Below, one piece after another: positions 8,557-17,804 of a DNA stretch of 64,000 nt. The stretch lies in assembly GCF_000009625.1 (NCBI RefSeq), contig NC_002678.2:2170001-2234000 (forward strand), given 5' to 3'. This stretch comes from Mesorhizobium japonicum MAFF 303099. GTDB taxonomy: Bacteria; Pseudomonadota; Alphaproteobacteria; Rhizobiales; Rhizobiaceae. The notes beneath the pieces were generated by a model, which saw only the letters and a list, made by a program, of their open reading frames with translations, did no database searches and was not told the DNA's origin. The first letter of the stretch is position 1, and each line of letters starts with the position of its first letter. The position numbers were made by a program, and so were the translations under genes.

Positions 8557-9441
8557 ATGCAAGTCTCGACCGTCGAAATCGAAGGGCTGAGCATTGCCAT
8601 CCGCGAGGCGGGTCCGGCCGAAGCGCCGGCATTCCTCCTGCTGCATGGATGGCCGCAAAGCTCCTACGCGTTCGAACGGGTGATCGGCCGGCTGGCAGCC
8701 GACTACCGCGTCGTCGCCCCCGACCTGCCCTGCATCGGCGCCTCGCAAGGCATGCCTCGGGCCGGTGACAAGCGGACCCTGGCAAGGCTGATGAGAGGCG
8801 TCGCCGAAGCTTGCGAGCTGCGGCACCTCGTGGTCGCCGGCCATGATGTCGGCGGCCAGATCGTATTTGCCCTGTTGCGCGAACATCCGGAGATTCTGTC
8901 CGGCGCGGTGATCATGGATGTCGTCATTCCAGGTGTAGCGCCGTGGGAGAACATCATTCGCAATCCGCAGATCTGGCACTTTGCATTCCATGCCGTTCCG
9001 GCCTTGCCGGAAACGCTGGTGAGCGGCCATCAGAGCGCCTATTTCGACTTCTTCTTCAATGTGCTTTCGAAGGACCAAGCCTCGATCCCTGACGATGCCA
9101 GGGAAATCTACGCAAAGGCCTATTCCCGGCCCGAAAGCCTCCAGGCCGGTTTCGACTGGTATCGCGCCTTCCCCGAGGATGCCAAGGCCAATGCCAAGTG
9201 GGCCGGCAAGCCGATCGCGGTTCCGGTGCTGTATCTGAGGGGTGCGGCCGAGCCCGGCGAGATCGGCGACTATGTCGATGGCCTGCGGGCGGCCGGGCTT
9301 TCAAATGTCGTGGGCGACATCATAGCCGACAGCGGACACTTCGTCGCCGACGAGAATCCCGAAGCGCTCGCCATCCGCCTGGCGCGATTCCATAGGGAAA
9401 TCAGTGCGGCAAGCGCCGAGCCTACCGGGCGCCGAGCCTGA
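8557..9441 (+). CDS. Alpha/beta hydrolase, epoxide hydrolase / haloacid dehalogenase-like branch
   Basis: The 294-residue protein shows the oxyanion-hole motif H30-GWP, the nucleophile elbow G95-H96-D97-V-G-G and the catalytic histidine H261 in DSGHFVADENP. An Asp nucleophile, rather than Ser, places it with the epoxide hydrolase, fluoroacetate and haloalkane dehalogenase branch. The cap region contains IWHFAFH, resembling the Trp/His halide-binding segment. There is no signal peptide. The substrate is unknown. The convergent gene after it overlaps its last 20 bases. Confidence 0.82.
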   Translation: MQVSTVEIEGLSIAIREAGPAEAPAFLLLHGWPQSSYAFERVIGRLAADYRVVAPDLPCIGASQGMPRAGDKRTLARLMRGVAEACELRHLVVAGHDVGGQIVFALLREHPEILSGAVIMDVVIPGVAPWENIIRNPQIWHFAFHAVPALPETLVSGHQSAYFDFFFNVLSKDQASIPDDAREIYAKAYSRPESLQAGFDWYRAFPEDAKANAKWAGKPIAVPVLYLRGAAEPGEIGDYVDGLRAAGLSNVVGDIIADSGHFVADENPEALAIRLARFHREISAASAEPTGRRA

Positions 9442-9733
9442 CCAGCACAGCCCTGGGGATGTCGTATTCGCGGATGACGCCATCGTGCTTGCGCAAGCCG
9501 CACAGCTCGCGCTGGATGAAATAGCCGTGCACCGCCTCGGCGGCCTCCTTGAGAAGCTTGGGGCGCAACTCCTCATCGGCATTGCCGTGCAACCTGGCCA
9601 GCGTTTCCTCGACCTTTTGGCCGGCACGGCCGAGCGCCGCCGCCTTTTCGGCCAGGATTTCGTGGCCAAGCGCATCGAAGGCCGCTTCAGTGGCCGAAGA
9701 GCCGGCAAGATGAGATGGCGGACGCAAGGACAT
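9422..9733 (-). CDS. Small helical protein, unknown function (rhizobial conserved type)
   Basis: This 103-residue, mostly helical protein (EILAEKAAALGRAGQKVEETLARL, then EEAEAVHGYFIQRELCGLRKHDGVIREYDIPRAVLVRLG split over its second half) has no signal peptide or obvious catalytic motif. The ATG at 9733 was chosen because GGGGAG precedes it at good distance and overlaps the end of the GNAT gene. The size and the C-terminal IPRAVLVRLG pattern resemble small uncharacterised proteins of Mesorhizobium. It is the last gene of the block starting at 14575 and overlaps the convergent hydrolase gene by 20 bases. Confidence 0.7.
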   Translation of the reverse strand: MSLRPPSHLAGSSATEAAFDALGHEILAEKAAALGRAGQKVEETLARLHGNADEELRPKLLKEAAEAVHGYFIQRELCGLRKHDGVIREYDIPRAVLVRLGAR

Positions 9734-9734
9734 T

Positions 9735-10202
9735 TCAGCTCCCCTTCCCGAACACCATGCGGTGGGTGACGAATTCTTCGCCCTCCACGCGCCGAAAGCC
9801 AAGCCGTTCGTAGAAACCGAAGGCTTCCTGCGGCGCGCGGGTGTTCAACACGGTGAAATAGTGGCGTGCCCGATCGATGACGGTCTCGACCAGCATGCGG
9901 CCAAGGCCGGCGCGGCGGTGGGGGGCGCTGACGAACAGGTGCCGGACCCGGCCCTGGTCCCTGCCCCCGGCATAAGGATCGATGTTCAGCCCGCACACGC
10001 CGGCAAGTTCGGCGCCGTGCCACGCTCCGAACAGTGCCTCGCCCCGTTTCAGGAACTTGTTGCGGCCGCTTGCCCAGCCATCCGCCAAGCGCACCAGCAT
10101 CCAGTAGCCTTCCAGCCGGCTCTCATCCTTCAGCCTGTCGAAGGCCGGCGTGATCGGCCGGAGCCGCTTGAGCACATAACCGACTTCTGGCGTTCCGCCC
10201 AT
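9735..10202 (-). CDS. GNAT-family N-acetyltransferase
   Basis: The 155-residue protein has GNAT motif A (RVRHLFVSAPHRRAGLGRMLVETVI, with the acetyl-CoA pyrophosphate-binding R-x-x-G-x-G) and the terminal FGFYERLGFRRV typical of motif B. The start at MGGTPEVGY (10202) keeps it just after the ABC exporter gene, whose stop is only five bases upstream on the minus strand. Co-transcription with the exporter suggests a possible role in modifying an exported compound. That is inference only. Confidence 0.82.
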   Translation of the reverse strand: MGGTPEVGYVLKRLRPITPAFDRLKDESRLEGYWMLVRLADGWASGRNKFLKRGEALFGAWHGAELAGVCGLNIDPYAGGRDQGRVRHLFVSAPHRRAGLGRMLVETVIDRARHYFTVLNTRAPQEAFGFYERLGFRRVEGEEFVTHRMVFGKGS

Positions 10203-10206
10203 GCGC

Positions 10207-12090
10207 CTACTCCGCCGGCCGCGTCTCTTCGAGCACGCTTTCCTCGTGATAGAGGAAGCCGCCAGACTGTCGCTTCCACAGCCGCGCATAAAGCCCGTCG
10301 AGCGCCACCAGCTCGTCATGCGTGCCTTGCTCGACGATACGCCCGCCGTCCAGCACCACCAGACGGTCGAGCGCGGCGATCGTCGACAGCCGGTGGGCGA
10401 TGGCAATGACCGTCTTGTTCTCCATCAGCCGGGCGAGATTCTCCTGGATCGCCGCCTCGATGTCGGAATCGAGCGCCGACGTCGCCTCGTCGAGGATCAG
10501 GATTGGCGCGTCCTTGAGGAAGACCCGGGCGATCGCCACGCGCTGGCGTTGGCCGCCCGACAGTTTCACGCCGCGCTCGCCGACAAAGGCCTCGTAGCCG
10601 GCGCGGTCCCGGTTGTCGCGCAGGCCCAGGATGAAGTCATGCGCCTCGGCTTTCTTCGCCGCCGCGATCACCGCGGCGTCGGTCGCGTCGGGCATGCCGA
10701 GCTTGATGTTGTCGCGCAGCGAACGGTGGAAGAGCGCCGTATCCTGGCTGACGACGCCAATATTGGCGCGCAGCGAATTCTGCGTGACTTTGGCGACGTT
10801 CTGGCCATCGATGGTGATGGACCCGCCTTCCAGGTCGTAGAGCCGCAGGATCAGATTGGCGAGAGTCGTCTTGCCGGCACCTGAAGGCCCGACCAGCCCG
10901 ACCTTTTCGCCCGGCCGCACGACCAGGTCGATGCCGTTCAGCACGCCGAACCCCTTGCCATAGTGGAACTCGACCCCCTTCACGTCGATGCGACCGCCGG
11001 CCACGACAAGCTCCCTGGCGTCGGGCGCATCGACAAGCCCGAGCGACTGCGAGATCAGCGCCTTGGAATTCTCCAGCACACCGAGGTTCCGCAATATGCC
11101 GTTGAGCTGCATCATCACGCGGCCGAGCAGCATGTTGAGCCGCAGCACCAGCGACAGCGTGAAGGCAACCGCGCCGACGGTGATCGAGCCTTCGACCCAG
11201 AGATAGACGGCAAAGCAACCGATCGTCGTGATCATGATGCCCGACAGTGTCGTCAGCGCCATACGCACGCCGGTCAGCCGGCGGGTGAAGGGGCGCAGCG
11301 CGTCGAGATAGATGTCGAAGCCGTTCCGGATGTAGCGGTCGTCGCCGTCGGCCGCGAAGAGCTTCAGCGTCTGCACGTTGGAATAGGAATCGACGATGCG
11401 GCCATTGATCATCGAGCCGGCCTCGGCGGTCGCCTCGGCATGCTTTCGGATCGCCGGCAGATAGAGCTTCGCCAGCCAGCCGAAGGCGGAGATCCAGATC
11501 ACCACCAGCACCGCCAGCCGCAGATCCAGTCCGGCGACCAGCGCCAGCGTCGTCACTGTGTAGACGACCATGAACCAGATGACCTCGATGAAGCTCTCCA
11601 TCAGGTCGCCGGTCGCTTGGCCCGCCTGCCAGACTTTCGTCGCGATGCGGCCGGCGAAATCGTTCTGGAAGAAGGCGTAGGACTGGCGCGAGACATGCCG
11701 GTGCGCCTGCCAGCGCACCAGATTGTAGAAGCCGGGCGTGATCGTCTGCTCGTCGACCAGCGCCGACAGGCCGACGACGATGGTGCGGATGACCAGCACG
11801 ACCGCGATCATGAACACCAGTTCGGGGCCGGCGGCGGTCCACAGCGCGTGCCAGCTGCGTTCGCCGGGAAGCTGGTCAAGTATATCGACCAGCCGCCCAA
11901 CGAAGTAGAACAGGCCGGCCTCGACCAGCGGAGCGATGCCGCCGATGACCAGCATGGCGAAGAAGGCGAACTTCGCCTGGCCGACATAGTGCCAGAGAAA
12001 GCCGCCGACGCTCGATGGCGGCCGAAGATTCGCCGGCTCCCTGAACGGATAGACCCAGTTCTCGAACCAGCGATAGATGGCTGTCATCAT
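10207..12090 (-). CDS. ABC exporter half-transporter (membrane domain fused to ATPase), second of a pair
   Basis: In this 627-residue protein about six membrane helices span residues 40-330, followed by a nucleotide-binding domain. The ATPase has Walker A GPSGAGKTT at 401-409, signature LSGGQ at 510-514, Walker B LILDE at 531-535 and the H-loop AHRLST. All catalytic residues are present. The family (type IV exporters such as MsbA, LmrCD) works as a dimer moving lipids, peptides or drugs outward. It follows a paralogue of nearly identical length after 10 bases, which suggests a heterodimer. Confidence 0.9.
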   Translation of the reverse strand: MMTAIYRWFENWVYPFREPANLRPPSSVGGFLWHYVGQAKFAFFAMLVIGGIAPLVEAGLFYFVGRLVDILDQLPGERSWHALWTAAGPELVFMIAVVLVIRTIVVGLSALVDEQTITPGFYNLVRWQAHRHVSRQSYAFFQNDFAGRIATKVWQAGQATGDLMESFIEVIWFMVVYTVTTLALVAGLDLRLAVLVVIWISAFGWLAKLYLPAIRKHAEATAEAGSMINGRIVDSYSNVQTLKLFAADGDDRYIRNGFDIYLDALRPFTRRLTGVRMALTTLSGIMITTIGCFAVYLWVEGSITVGAVAFTLSLVLRLNMLLGRVMMQLNGILRNLGVLENSKALISQSLGLVDAPDARELVVAGGRIDVKGVEFHYGKGFGVLNGIDLVVRPGEKVGLVGPSGAGKTTLANLILRLYDLEGGSITIDGQNVAKVTQNSLRANIGVVSQDTALFHRSLRDNIKLGMPDATDAAVIAAAKKAEAHDFILGLRDNRDRAGYEAFVGERGVKLSGGQRQRVAIARVFLKDAPILILDEATSALDSDIEAAIQENLARLMENKTVIAIAHRLSTIAALDRLVVLDGGRIVEQGTHDELVALDGLYARLWKRQSGGFLYHEESVLEETRPAE

Positions 12091-12100
12091 GCGGCGGCCA

Positions 12101-13987
12101 TCATTCTGCGGCTTGCCCCTTCGCGATCACGTCATTGGCGACATCGGCCGGGATGTCCTCCAGCAGGAACCCGCCCGACTGGCGCTGCCAGAGCTGCGCG
12201 TAGAGCCCGCCCTTGGCGACCAGTTCGTCATGCGAACCTTCCTCGATGACACGGCCCTGATCCATCACCACAAGCCTGTCCATCGCCGCGATTGTCGACA
12301 GCCGGTGGGCGATGGCGATGACGGTCTTGCCCTGCATGAGCTTGTAGAGGTTCTCCTGGATGGCAGCTTCCGCCTCGGAATCCAGCGCCGACGTCGCCTC
12401 GTCAAGGATAAGTATTGGTGCATCCTTCAACATAACGCGAGCAATGGCGATGCGTTGTCGCTGGCCGCCGGACAATTTGACGCCACGGTCGCCGACATAG
12501 GCGTCGAACCCCTTTCGGCCATTGTGATCCGCGAGCCCGCCAATGAAGTCCAGCGCCTCGGCCCGCCGCGCCGCCTCGACAAGCATCTCGTCCGATGCAT
12601 CGGGCCGGCCATAGAGGATGTTCTCGCGCACCGAACGATGCAGCAGCGAGGTGTCCTGAGTGACCATGCCGATCTGGGCGCGCAGCGAATCCTGCTTCAC
12701 GCCGGCGATCTCCTGTCCGTCGATCAGGATCTGGCCGCTTTCCAGATCGTAGAAGCGCAACAGCAGATTGACCAGCGTCGACTTGCCGGCGCCCGAACGG
12801 CCGACAATGCCGACCTTCTCGCCCGGTTTCACCGTCAGCGACAGGTTTTCGATCACGCCTTTCTGCTTGCCATAGTGGAAGCGTATATCCTCGAAGCGGA
12901 TCTCGCCCCTGGAAACGGCGATCTCCTTCGAATCCGGCCTGTCCTCGACCAGCCGCGGCAGCGAGATCGAGGCGATGCCGTCCTGCACCGTGCCGATGTT
13001 CTCGAACAGGCCCGACATCTCCCACATGATCCACTGCGACATGCCCCACATCCGCAGCACCAGGCCGATGACCACGGCGACCGCGCCGATCGTCACCACT
13101 TGCCCCATCCACAGCCACAGCGAAATGGCGGTGACGGAGAACAGCAGCAAGGCATTCAGAATGTAGAGCGTGCCGAAAAGCACCGTCACCAGCCGCATCG
13201 ACCGGTAGACCGTGTCGAGGAAGCCCATCATGCCTTCCCTGGCGAAAGTCGCCTCGCGCTTGGCATGACTGAACAGCTTGACCGTCTGGATGTTGGAGTA
13301 GCTGTCGACGACGCGACCGGTCATGATCGAGCGCGCATTGGCCTGCTCCTCGCCGACCTTGCCCAGGCGCGGAATGAAGTAGCGCAGCAGCAAGATGTAG
13401 CCGACCAGCCAGACCGCCAGAGGCGCGGCCAGCCGCCAGTCGGCGGAGCCGACGATCAACAGCATGCCGAGGAAATAGACGATGACGTAGTTGAGCACGT
13501 CGATCACCTTGATGACGCATTCGCGCACGGCGAGCGCGGTCTGCATCAGCTTGGTGGCGATGCGGCCGGCGAACTCGTCCTGGTAGAAGCTCATCGACTG
13601 GTTGAGCAGGTAGCGGTGCACCTGCCAGCGGATGCGCATCGGATAGTTGCCCATCAGCGTCTGCTGGTTAAGCAGCGAATGCACCCATACCGTGCCCGGC
13701 AGTGCGAACAGCACGATGAAGGCCATTCCGGCGAGCTTCCAGCCTTCCGTTTGCAGGAAGGTTTCGCGATTCTGCCCCGACAGCCAGTCGACGATGCGGC
13801 CGAGGAAGCCGAACATCCACACTTCCGCGATGGCGATGGCCGCCACCAGCACCGCGTCGACAAGGATATAGCGCCAGGCGCCGCGCGTATAATGCAGGCA
13901 GAAGGCTACCAGCGTCTTGGGCGGCTCGACCGGTTCCGCCGCGGGGAACGGATCGAGCCTTCTTTCAAACCAGCTGAACAACAACAT
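12101..13987 (-). CDS. ABC exporter half-transporter (membrane domain fused to ATPase), first of a pair
   Basis: This 628-residue paralogue of the following gene has the same layout. There is a short amphipathic N-terminus (LFSWFERRLDPF, matching IYRWFENWVYPF in the partner), then about six membrane helices, then an ATPase with GRSGAGKST, LSGGQRQR and LILDEATSALD. Both partners keep the catalytic Glu after Walker B, so this would not be an asymmetric pair with one dead site. Matching unusual N-termini argue for tandem duplication. The cargo is unknown. Confidence 0.9.
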   Translation of the reverse strand: MLLFSWFERRLDPFPAAEPVEPPKTLVAFCLHYTRGAWRYILVDAVLVAAIAIAEVWMFGFLGRIVDWLSGQNRETFLQTEGWKLAGMAFIVLFALPGTVWVHSLLNQQTLMGNYPMRIRWQVHRYLLNQSMSFYQDEFAGRIATKLMQTALAVRECVIKVIDVLNYVIVYFLGMLLIVGSADWRLAAPLAVWLVGYILLLRYFIPRLGKVGEEQANARSIMTGRVVDSYSNIQTVKLFSHAKREATFAREGMMGFLDTVYRSMRLVTVLFGTLYILNALLLFSVTAISLWLWMGQVVTIGAVAVVIGLVLRMWGMSQWIMWEMSGLFENIGTVQDGIASISLPRLVEDRPDSKEIAVSRGEIRFEDIRFHYGKQKGVIENLSLTVKPGEKVGIVGRSGAGKSTLVNLLLRFYDLESGQILIDGQEIAGVKQDSLRAQIGMVTQDTSLLHRSVRENILYGRPDASDEMLVEAARRAEALDFIGGLADHNGRKGFDAYVGDRGVKLSGGQRQRIAIARVMLKDAPILILDEATSALDSEAEAAIQENLYKLMQGKTVIAIAHRLSTIAAMDRLVVMDQGRVIEEGSHDELVAKGGLYAQLWQRQSGGFLLEDIPADVANDVIAKGQAAE

Positions 13988-14017
13988 AGGTCATGCCTGT
14001 GAAAATCTGTTTTCCGC

Positions 14018-14575
14018 TTACGCGGCGCGTGAACGTACGAAGTCCCCGGACCGTGTGGCGCCGAGGGCCGACGGTCCGGAATCGTCCGGACCGTCGGCCC
14101 TGCTTCGCGCAATATAGGGGTTCGCGGGCTTTTCGCCGACAGGCTCGCTTGCCGATCCTGACGGCGCGGTGTCGACTAGCCGGATTTTCGCACCCGGTCG
14201 GATCAGCCGGATGATCCGGCGCACCAGCGAAGGCCGGCTCGGGTCCGGGACAGCGTGCGAGAAATCGACATCCGGCAGCATGCCGCGATGCGGCCGGCGC
14301 CGGACTTCGGCATGGACCGCCGACGAATAGGTCTCGCCGATCAACAGCGCCCACGTCGGCAGTCGGTGAATATGCAGGCTCCTCGAGCCCGGTATTCTGT
14401 AGGGATCGAACATCGGTTCGTCCTCCGTGTGAAAATAGAGATGAAAAGGCCAAGCAACATCGTCCGCCGGCATTCGGCCGGAGGCGCGGATTGCCTCGGT
14501 CCGCAACCGACGCTCGGCATCGGTCTGGACATGTTCAGCTGGGGCGTTCAGCCCTTTTGACTTTTTGAAAAACAT
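14018..14575 (-). CDS. Hypothetical protein with basic, disordered C-terminus
   Basis: I do not recognise this 185-residue product. The first 110 residues look folded (DDVAWPFHLYFHTEDEPMFDPYRIPG, then RSLHIHRLPTWALLIGETYSSAVHAEVRRRP). The C-terminal 50 residues are low in hydrophobic content and rich in Arg, Ser, Pro and Asp. No signal peptide or membrane segment is visible. The last part of the coding region contains a perfect 17-base hairpin (14064-14101), so the true C-terminus may have been altered by a palindrome insertion. It lies 30 bases upstream of the ABC exporter pair on the same strand. Confidence 0.6.
   Translation of the reverse strand: MFFKKSKGLNAPAEHVQTDAERRLRTEAIRASGRMPADDVAWPFHLYFHTEDEPMFDPYRIPGSRSLHIHRLPTWALLIGETYSSAVHAEVRRRPHRGMLPDVDFSHAVPDPSRPSLVRRIIRLIRPGAKIRLVDTAPSGSASEPVGEKPANPYIARSRADGPDDSGPSALGATRSGDFVRSRAA
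14064..14101. repeat. Perfect 17-base inverted repeat with ATCG loop
   Basis: Left arm 14064-14080 and right arm 14085-14101 pair perfectly (AGGGCCGACGGTCCGGA and its complement). It lies in the 3' coding part of the hypothetical gene, about 77 bases before the start of the ABC exporter gene on the minus strand. No T run follows on either strand. Confidence 0.8.
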
Positions 14576-14859
14576 CGCAGGATTCCTTCGAGAGCCGAAA
14601 AATCGTTTCGGCGGGAATCGGTGCGATCAAGTCTTAGAGAGTCAGGAGAATCGTCGTACCGAAGCCGCCGGCAGGCGTACAAGCCCACGAGAGGGGCGCC
14701 GGATGTGCATGGTCATCATGAGTGTCCCCTCCATCGGTTCGGGTTGACAATGCGACTGACATACCCGACTTCGCAGAAAATGGCCACCCGCAGGTCCAGG
14801 AATTTCCAAAACCGGGAAGCCCCTGTGGCCGATCTGCCACTTATTAGAAGGATGCGGAA

Positions 14860-15318
14860 ATGAACCGTCGTCTCCGCATCGCGCTCTACCAACCGGACAT
14901 TGCCGGCAATACCGGGACAATCCTGCGCTTCGCCGCTTGTCTCGGCCTTGGCGTCGACATCATCGAGCCGGCCGGCTTTCCGCTTTCCGACAAGGCGCTC
15001 AAGCGCGCCGGTATGGACTACCTCGAAATGGCTGCCCTGACCCGGCATGTCGACTGGAACGCCTTCGAGGACCGGCGCAAGAAGGACGGGCGCCGGCTGG
15101 TGCTTCTGTCGACCAAGGCTGCGACCCCCTACACCAACTTCAGCTTTGCCGACGGCGACATCCTGCTGTTCGGCCGCGAATCCGCGGGCGTGCCGGATCC
15201 TGTCCATCAGGCGGCGGATGCGCGGCTGACCATCCCCATGCAGGGCAGCGCGCGCAGCATCAATGTCGCGCTGTCCGTCGCCATGGTGGCGGGCGAAGCC
15301 ATCCGCCAGCTCGGATAG
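14860..15318 (+). CDS. trmL: tRNA (cytidine/uridine-34 2'-O)-methyltransferase
   Basis: This 152-residue SPOUT-fold enzyme matches TrmL in size and motifs. Motif 1 is [23 protein letters not shown], with the N-x-G-x2-R substrate loop. The middle part reads [12 protein letters not shown], and the knot motif is [21 protein letters not shown]. TrmL methylates the ribose of the wobble base in certain leucine tRNAs using SAM. A short purine stretch (AGAAGGATGCGGAA) lies just before the ATG. The protein is cytoplasmic and the gene appears monocistronic. Confidence 0.93.
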   Translation: MNRRLRIALYQPDIAGNTGTILRFAACLGLGVDIIEPAGFPLSDKALKRAGMDYLEMAALTRHVDWNAFEDRRKKDGRRLVLLSTKAATPYTNFSFADGDILLFGRESAGVPDPVHQAADARLTIPMQGSARSINVALSVAMVAGEAIRQLG

Positions 15319-15437
15319 GATCGGCGGTCCATCGATGGCCTCGCCGTCGCCGACGACAGCGGTTTCTCCGGTCATTCTCACCCAGGCGCACATCGCCTTC
15401 TCCTGTCATTTGCCCAATCAACGTTTCTTCGCTACAA

Positions 15438-15455
15438 GCTCAACATAACTTGAGG
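15438..15455. promoter_or_regulatory. SoxR box in the soxR promoter
   Basis: GCTCAACATAACTTGAGG matches the enterobacterial SoxR operator CCTCAAGTTAACTTGAGG at 15 of 18 positions. It lies 18 bases upstream of the soxR start codon. This suggests that SoxR controls its own gene. Confidence 0.7.
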
Positions 15456-15473
15456 TCAAGCGGAAAATCGGAA

Positions 15474-15920
15474 ATGGCTCCAGCAACGGAATTGACGGTC
15501 GGCCAGGTGGCCATGCGCAGTGGTGTCGCGGTGTCGGCACTGCATTTTTATGAGACGCGCGGGCTGATCCGCAGCCACCGCACGTCAGGCAACCAGCGGC
15601 GCTACGGCCGCGACGTGCTGCGACGGGTGGCAATCATCAAGGTCGCGCAGGAGGTCGGCATCTCGCTGGCCGAGATCGGCGAGGCACTTGCCTCCCTGCC
15701 GGAAGGCCGAACGCCGACGCGCGACGACTGGAGCCTGTTGTCGACCGCCTGGCGCGACGCGCTCGACCACAAGATCACCCAGCTGAAGAAACTGCGCGAC
15801 GGGCTGACCGACTGCATCGGCTGCGGCTGCATGACGATCGACAAATGCCCGCTCAGGAACAAGGGCGACCGGCTGGCAAGGGAGGGTACGGGAGCGAGGC
15901 GACTGTTGGTAGAATCCTAA
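15474..15920 (+). CDS. soxR: Redox-sensitive transcriptional activator SoxR
   Basis: This 148-residue MerR-family regulator has an N-terminal winged helix ([26 protein letters not shown]) and a dimerisation helix. The 2Fe-2S cluster motif is C-x2-C-x-C-x5-C ([12 protein letters not shown]) near residue 120. It senses redox-cycling compounds. A SoxR box lies just before the gene, and no soxS is present, as expected outside enterobacteria. Other targets are not visible in this window. The ATG at 15474 is preceded by a purine-rich GGAAAATCGGAA. Confidence 0.94.
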   Translation: MAPATELTVGQVAMRSGVAVSALHFYETRGLIRSHRTSGNQRRYGRDVLRRVAIIKVAQEVGISLAEIGEALASLPEGRTPTRDDWSLLSTAWRDALDHKITQLKKLRDGLTDCIGCGCMTIDKCPLRNKGDRLAREGTGARRLLVES

Positions 15921-16252
15921 TCCGCCGCCGGCAGCCGCCTGATGGTAAACTCGATCAGGTCGCCCGGGCGTTCGAACCAGCTTTCGATCTCCGTCCAGTA
16001 GGCCTGCTTGGGGAAGCGCTCGAACCATTCCTTGGCCTTGAGCCGCGCATCGGAGCGCGGCAGGACGAAGGTCTCGCGCAGAAAGCCGTCGCGCGGCATG
16101 CGTGCGCGCTCAGTCCGGCTCTGATCGAGCCTTTTCTTCAAGCCATCCAGCGGCGGTCTTGCCGGGGTGCGCACGAAACAACTCCCTGCAACCTGGCGCA
16201 TGACTTCGAAAATCGGAATCCGAGTTTCGGAAAGGATCATGCGCAAAAGCAA
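15917..16252 (-). CDS. Hypothetical protein
   Basis: I do not recognise this 111-residue protein. The conserved-looking part is the second half ([58 protein letters not shown] is the region, quoted only to name its Trp-rich helix KEWFERFP and the strand IEFTIRRLP). There is no signal peptide. The stop overlaps the soxR stop region tail to tail. The first 30 codons may be untranslated, and internal ATG codons are available. It is oriented away from hemF, so the two may share a promoter region at 16253-16348. Confidence 0.55.
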   Translation of the reverse strand: MLLRMILSETRIPIFEVMRQVAGSCFVRTPARPPLDGLKKRLDQSRTERARMPRDGFLRETFVLPRSDARLKAKEWFERFPKQAYWTEIESWFERPGDLIEFTIRRLPAAD

Positions 16253-16348
16253 AGTGACTTGACCCTGTTCCCTAAGAGATTAGGGATCGCGCCGGCAAAA
16301 GACGAGTCATTTGTAGGGGCGGCCCGCCCCGCAACCGGAGACGGCATT

Positions 16349-17263
16349 TTGGAACGACCTGAAATACCGGCGGGCCTGCCCGTCGACATCGAAGAGAAGA
16401 AGATGAAGGCCCGCCTGTGGTTCGAGGCGCTTCGCGAACGCATCTGCGGCGCTTTCGAGCAGATCGAGCAGGATCTCCAGGGCCCTCTCGCCTCATGGTC
16501 GCCGGGCCGTTTCGAAAAGACGCCTTGGGAACGCGATGCCGGCAAGGGGGGCGGCGGCACCATGTCGATGATGCATGGCCGCGTCTTCGAGAAGGTCGGC
16601 GTCCACACCTCGACGGTTTACGGCGAGTTCTCGCCCGAATTCAGGAAGCAGATGCCCGGTGCCGAGGAAGACCCACGCTTCTGGGCCTCCGGCATCTCGC
16701 TGATCGCGCACCCCTGGAACCCCAACGTTCCGGCCGTGCACATGAACACGCGCATGGTGGTCACCTCGAGGCAATGGTTCGGTGGCGGCGCCGATCTGAC
16801 GCCGGTGCTCGACCGCCGCCGCACCCAGGACGACCCTGACACGATAGCCTTCCATCGCGCCATGCAGTTCGCTTGCGAGAAGAACGTCGCCGTCGCCGAC
16901 CACCCGAAATTCAAGACTTGGTGCGACGAGTACTTCTTCCTGCCGCACCGCAACGAGCCGCGCGGCGTTGGCGGCATTTTCTTCGACTGGCTGCATTCTG
17001 GCGAGGACAGAGGCGGCTGGAACGCCGACTTCAACTTCGTCCAGGACGTCGGACGCTCCTTCCTCGTCGTCTACAGCCACCTCGTGCGCGCCAACTTCAA
17101 CGAGAACTGGACGGATGGCGACCGCGACGAACAGCTCATCCGCCGTGGCCGCTATGTCGAATTCAACCTGCTTCACGATCGCGGCACCATCTTCGGCCTG
17201 AAGACCGGCGGCAATGTCGCCTCGATCCTGTCCAGCCTGCCGCCGGAGGTGCGCTGGCCGTAA
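16349..17263 (+). CDS. hemF: Oxygen-dependent coproporphyrinogen-III oxidase
   Basis: The 304-residue enzyme catalyses the oxidative decarboxylation of coproporphyrinogen III to protoporphyrinogen IX in haem synthesis. Typical HemF blocks are [66 protein letters not shown] and [20 protein letters not shown]. These are quoted as separate short markers across residues 70-290. The proposed start is TTG at 16349 ([18 protein letters not shown]), which gives the normal family length. The next ATG would remove the conserved first helix. A GGAG lies about 9 bases upstream. Confidence 0.93.
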   Translation: MERPEIPAGLPVDIEEKKMKARLWFEALRERICGAFEQIEQDLQGPLASWSPGRFEKTPWERDAGKGGGGTMSMMHGRVFEKVGVHTSTVYGEFSPEFRKQMPGAEEDPRFWASGISLIAHPWNPNVPAVHMNTRMVVTSRQWFGGGADLTPVLDRRRTQDDPDTIAFHRAMQFACEKNVAVADHPKFKTWCDEYFFLPHRNEPRGVGGIFFDWLHSGEDRGGWNADFNFVQDVGRSFLVVYSHLVRANFNENWTDGDRDEQLIRRGRYVEFNLLHDRGTIFGLKTGGNVASILSSLPPEVRWP

Positions 17264-17455
17264 GATCAGCCGGAGCAATCCCGTCTGGAATTGCGTCAAA
17301 TCAAGGAGACAGAGCGGCGCTGCACGATGCTTTGATGCAACCAGACCGCCCCTCCCGTGTTATAGTTCTCGCCCCGCCCACGTCCGGGAATGGACCGTGG
17401 GCCAAAAAAAGTGGCGGAGCCTCGACCGGCTCCCTGGAGGAAAAGGAGAAATCCG

Positions 17456-17641
17456 ATGAAGCAATTCCACTGCGGCTCGCTTGTTCCCGGCTGTGAGTGG
17501 CACACCCGTGCCGACGAGGAAGCCGAAGTGATGCGCCGTGCCGTCGAGCATATGCGCGAGACGCATGGCGAGACGACCATCCGCGAAACCATGATCGAAG
17601 CGATCCGCTCGCGCATAGAGAAGGTGCGCGACGCCGCGTAG
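17456..17641 (+). CDS. Small DUF1059-type protein
   Basis: This 61-residue protein begins MKQFHCGSLVPGCEWHTRADEE, the DUF1059 pattern with two Cys (CGSLVPGC) and a following HMRETHG. It probably binds a metal or folds as a small zinc-ribbon-like unit. The function is not established. A strong ribosome binding site (GGAGGAAAAGGAG) precedes the ATG. A GGAGCC/GGCTCC hairpin lies just upstream at 17416-17433. It is a good example of a genuine short gene. Confidence 0.8.
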   Translation: MKQFHCGSLVPGCEWHTRADEEAEVMRRAVEHMRETHGETTIRETMIEAIRSRIEKVRDAA

Positions 17642-17804
17642 GCTTTGCCCTGGCCAGCAGCCATCGGCAACGGAAAGCCAGCCGCGTTGGCGCTTCGAAA
17701 TTGAGTTGAAGCGCCATCGCGAACGCCGCGCGAGCCAGACCCCGCAGGGTCAAAAAATTATATTTGTCTCAGCTAAAATAAACCACGCGGTAACCGAACC
17801 CGTG

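Noticed and set aside
12077-14002. 641-residue open frame on the plus strand opposite an ABC exporter gene
   Set aside because: The minus strand encodes an intact ABC ATPase there. The plus frame shows only Asp/His/Arg-rich antisense composition.
14703-14747. Tiny Met-rich open frame MCMVIMSVPSIGSG upstream of trmL
   Set aside because: It has no good ribosome binding site and no match to a known leader peptide. A TTGACA-like promoter box overlaps its stop, so it is more likely untranslated.
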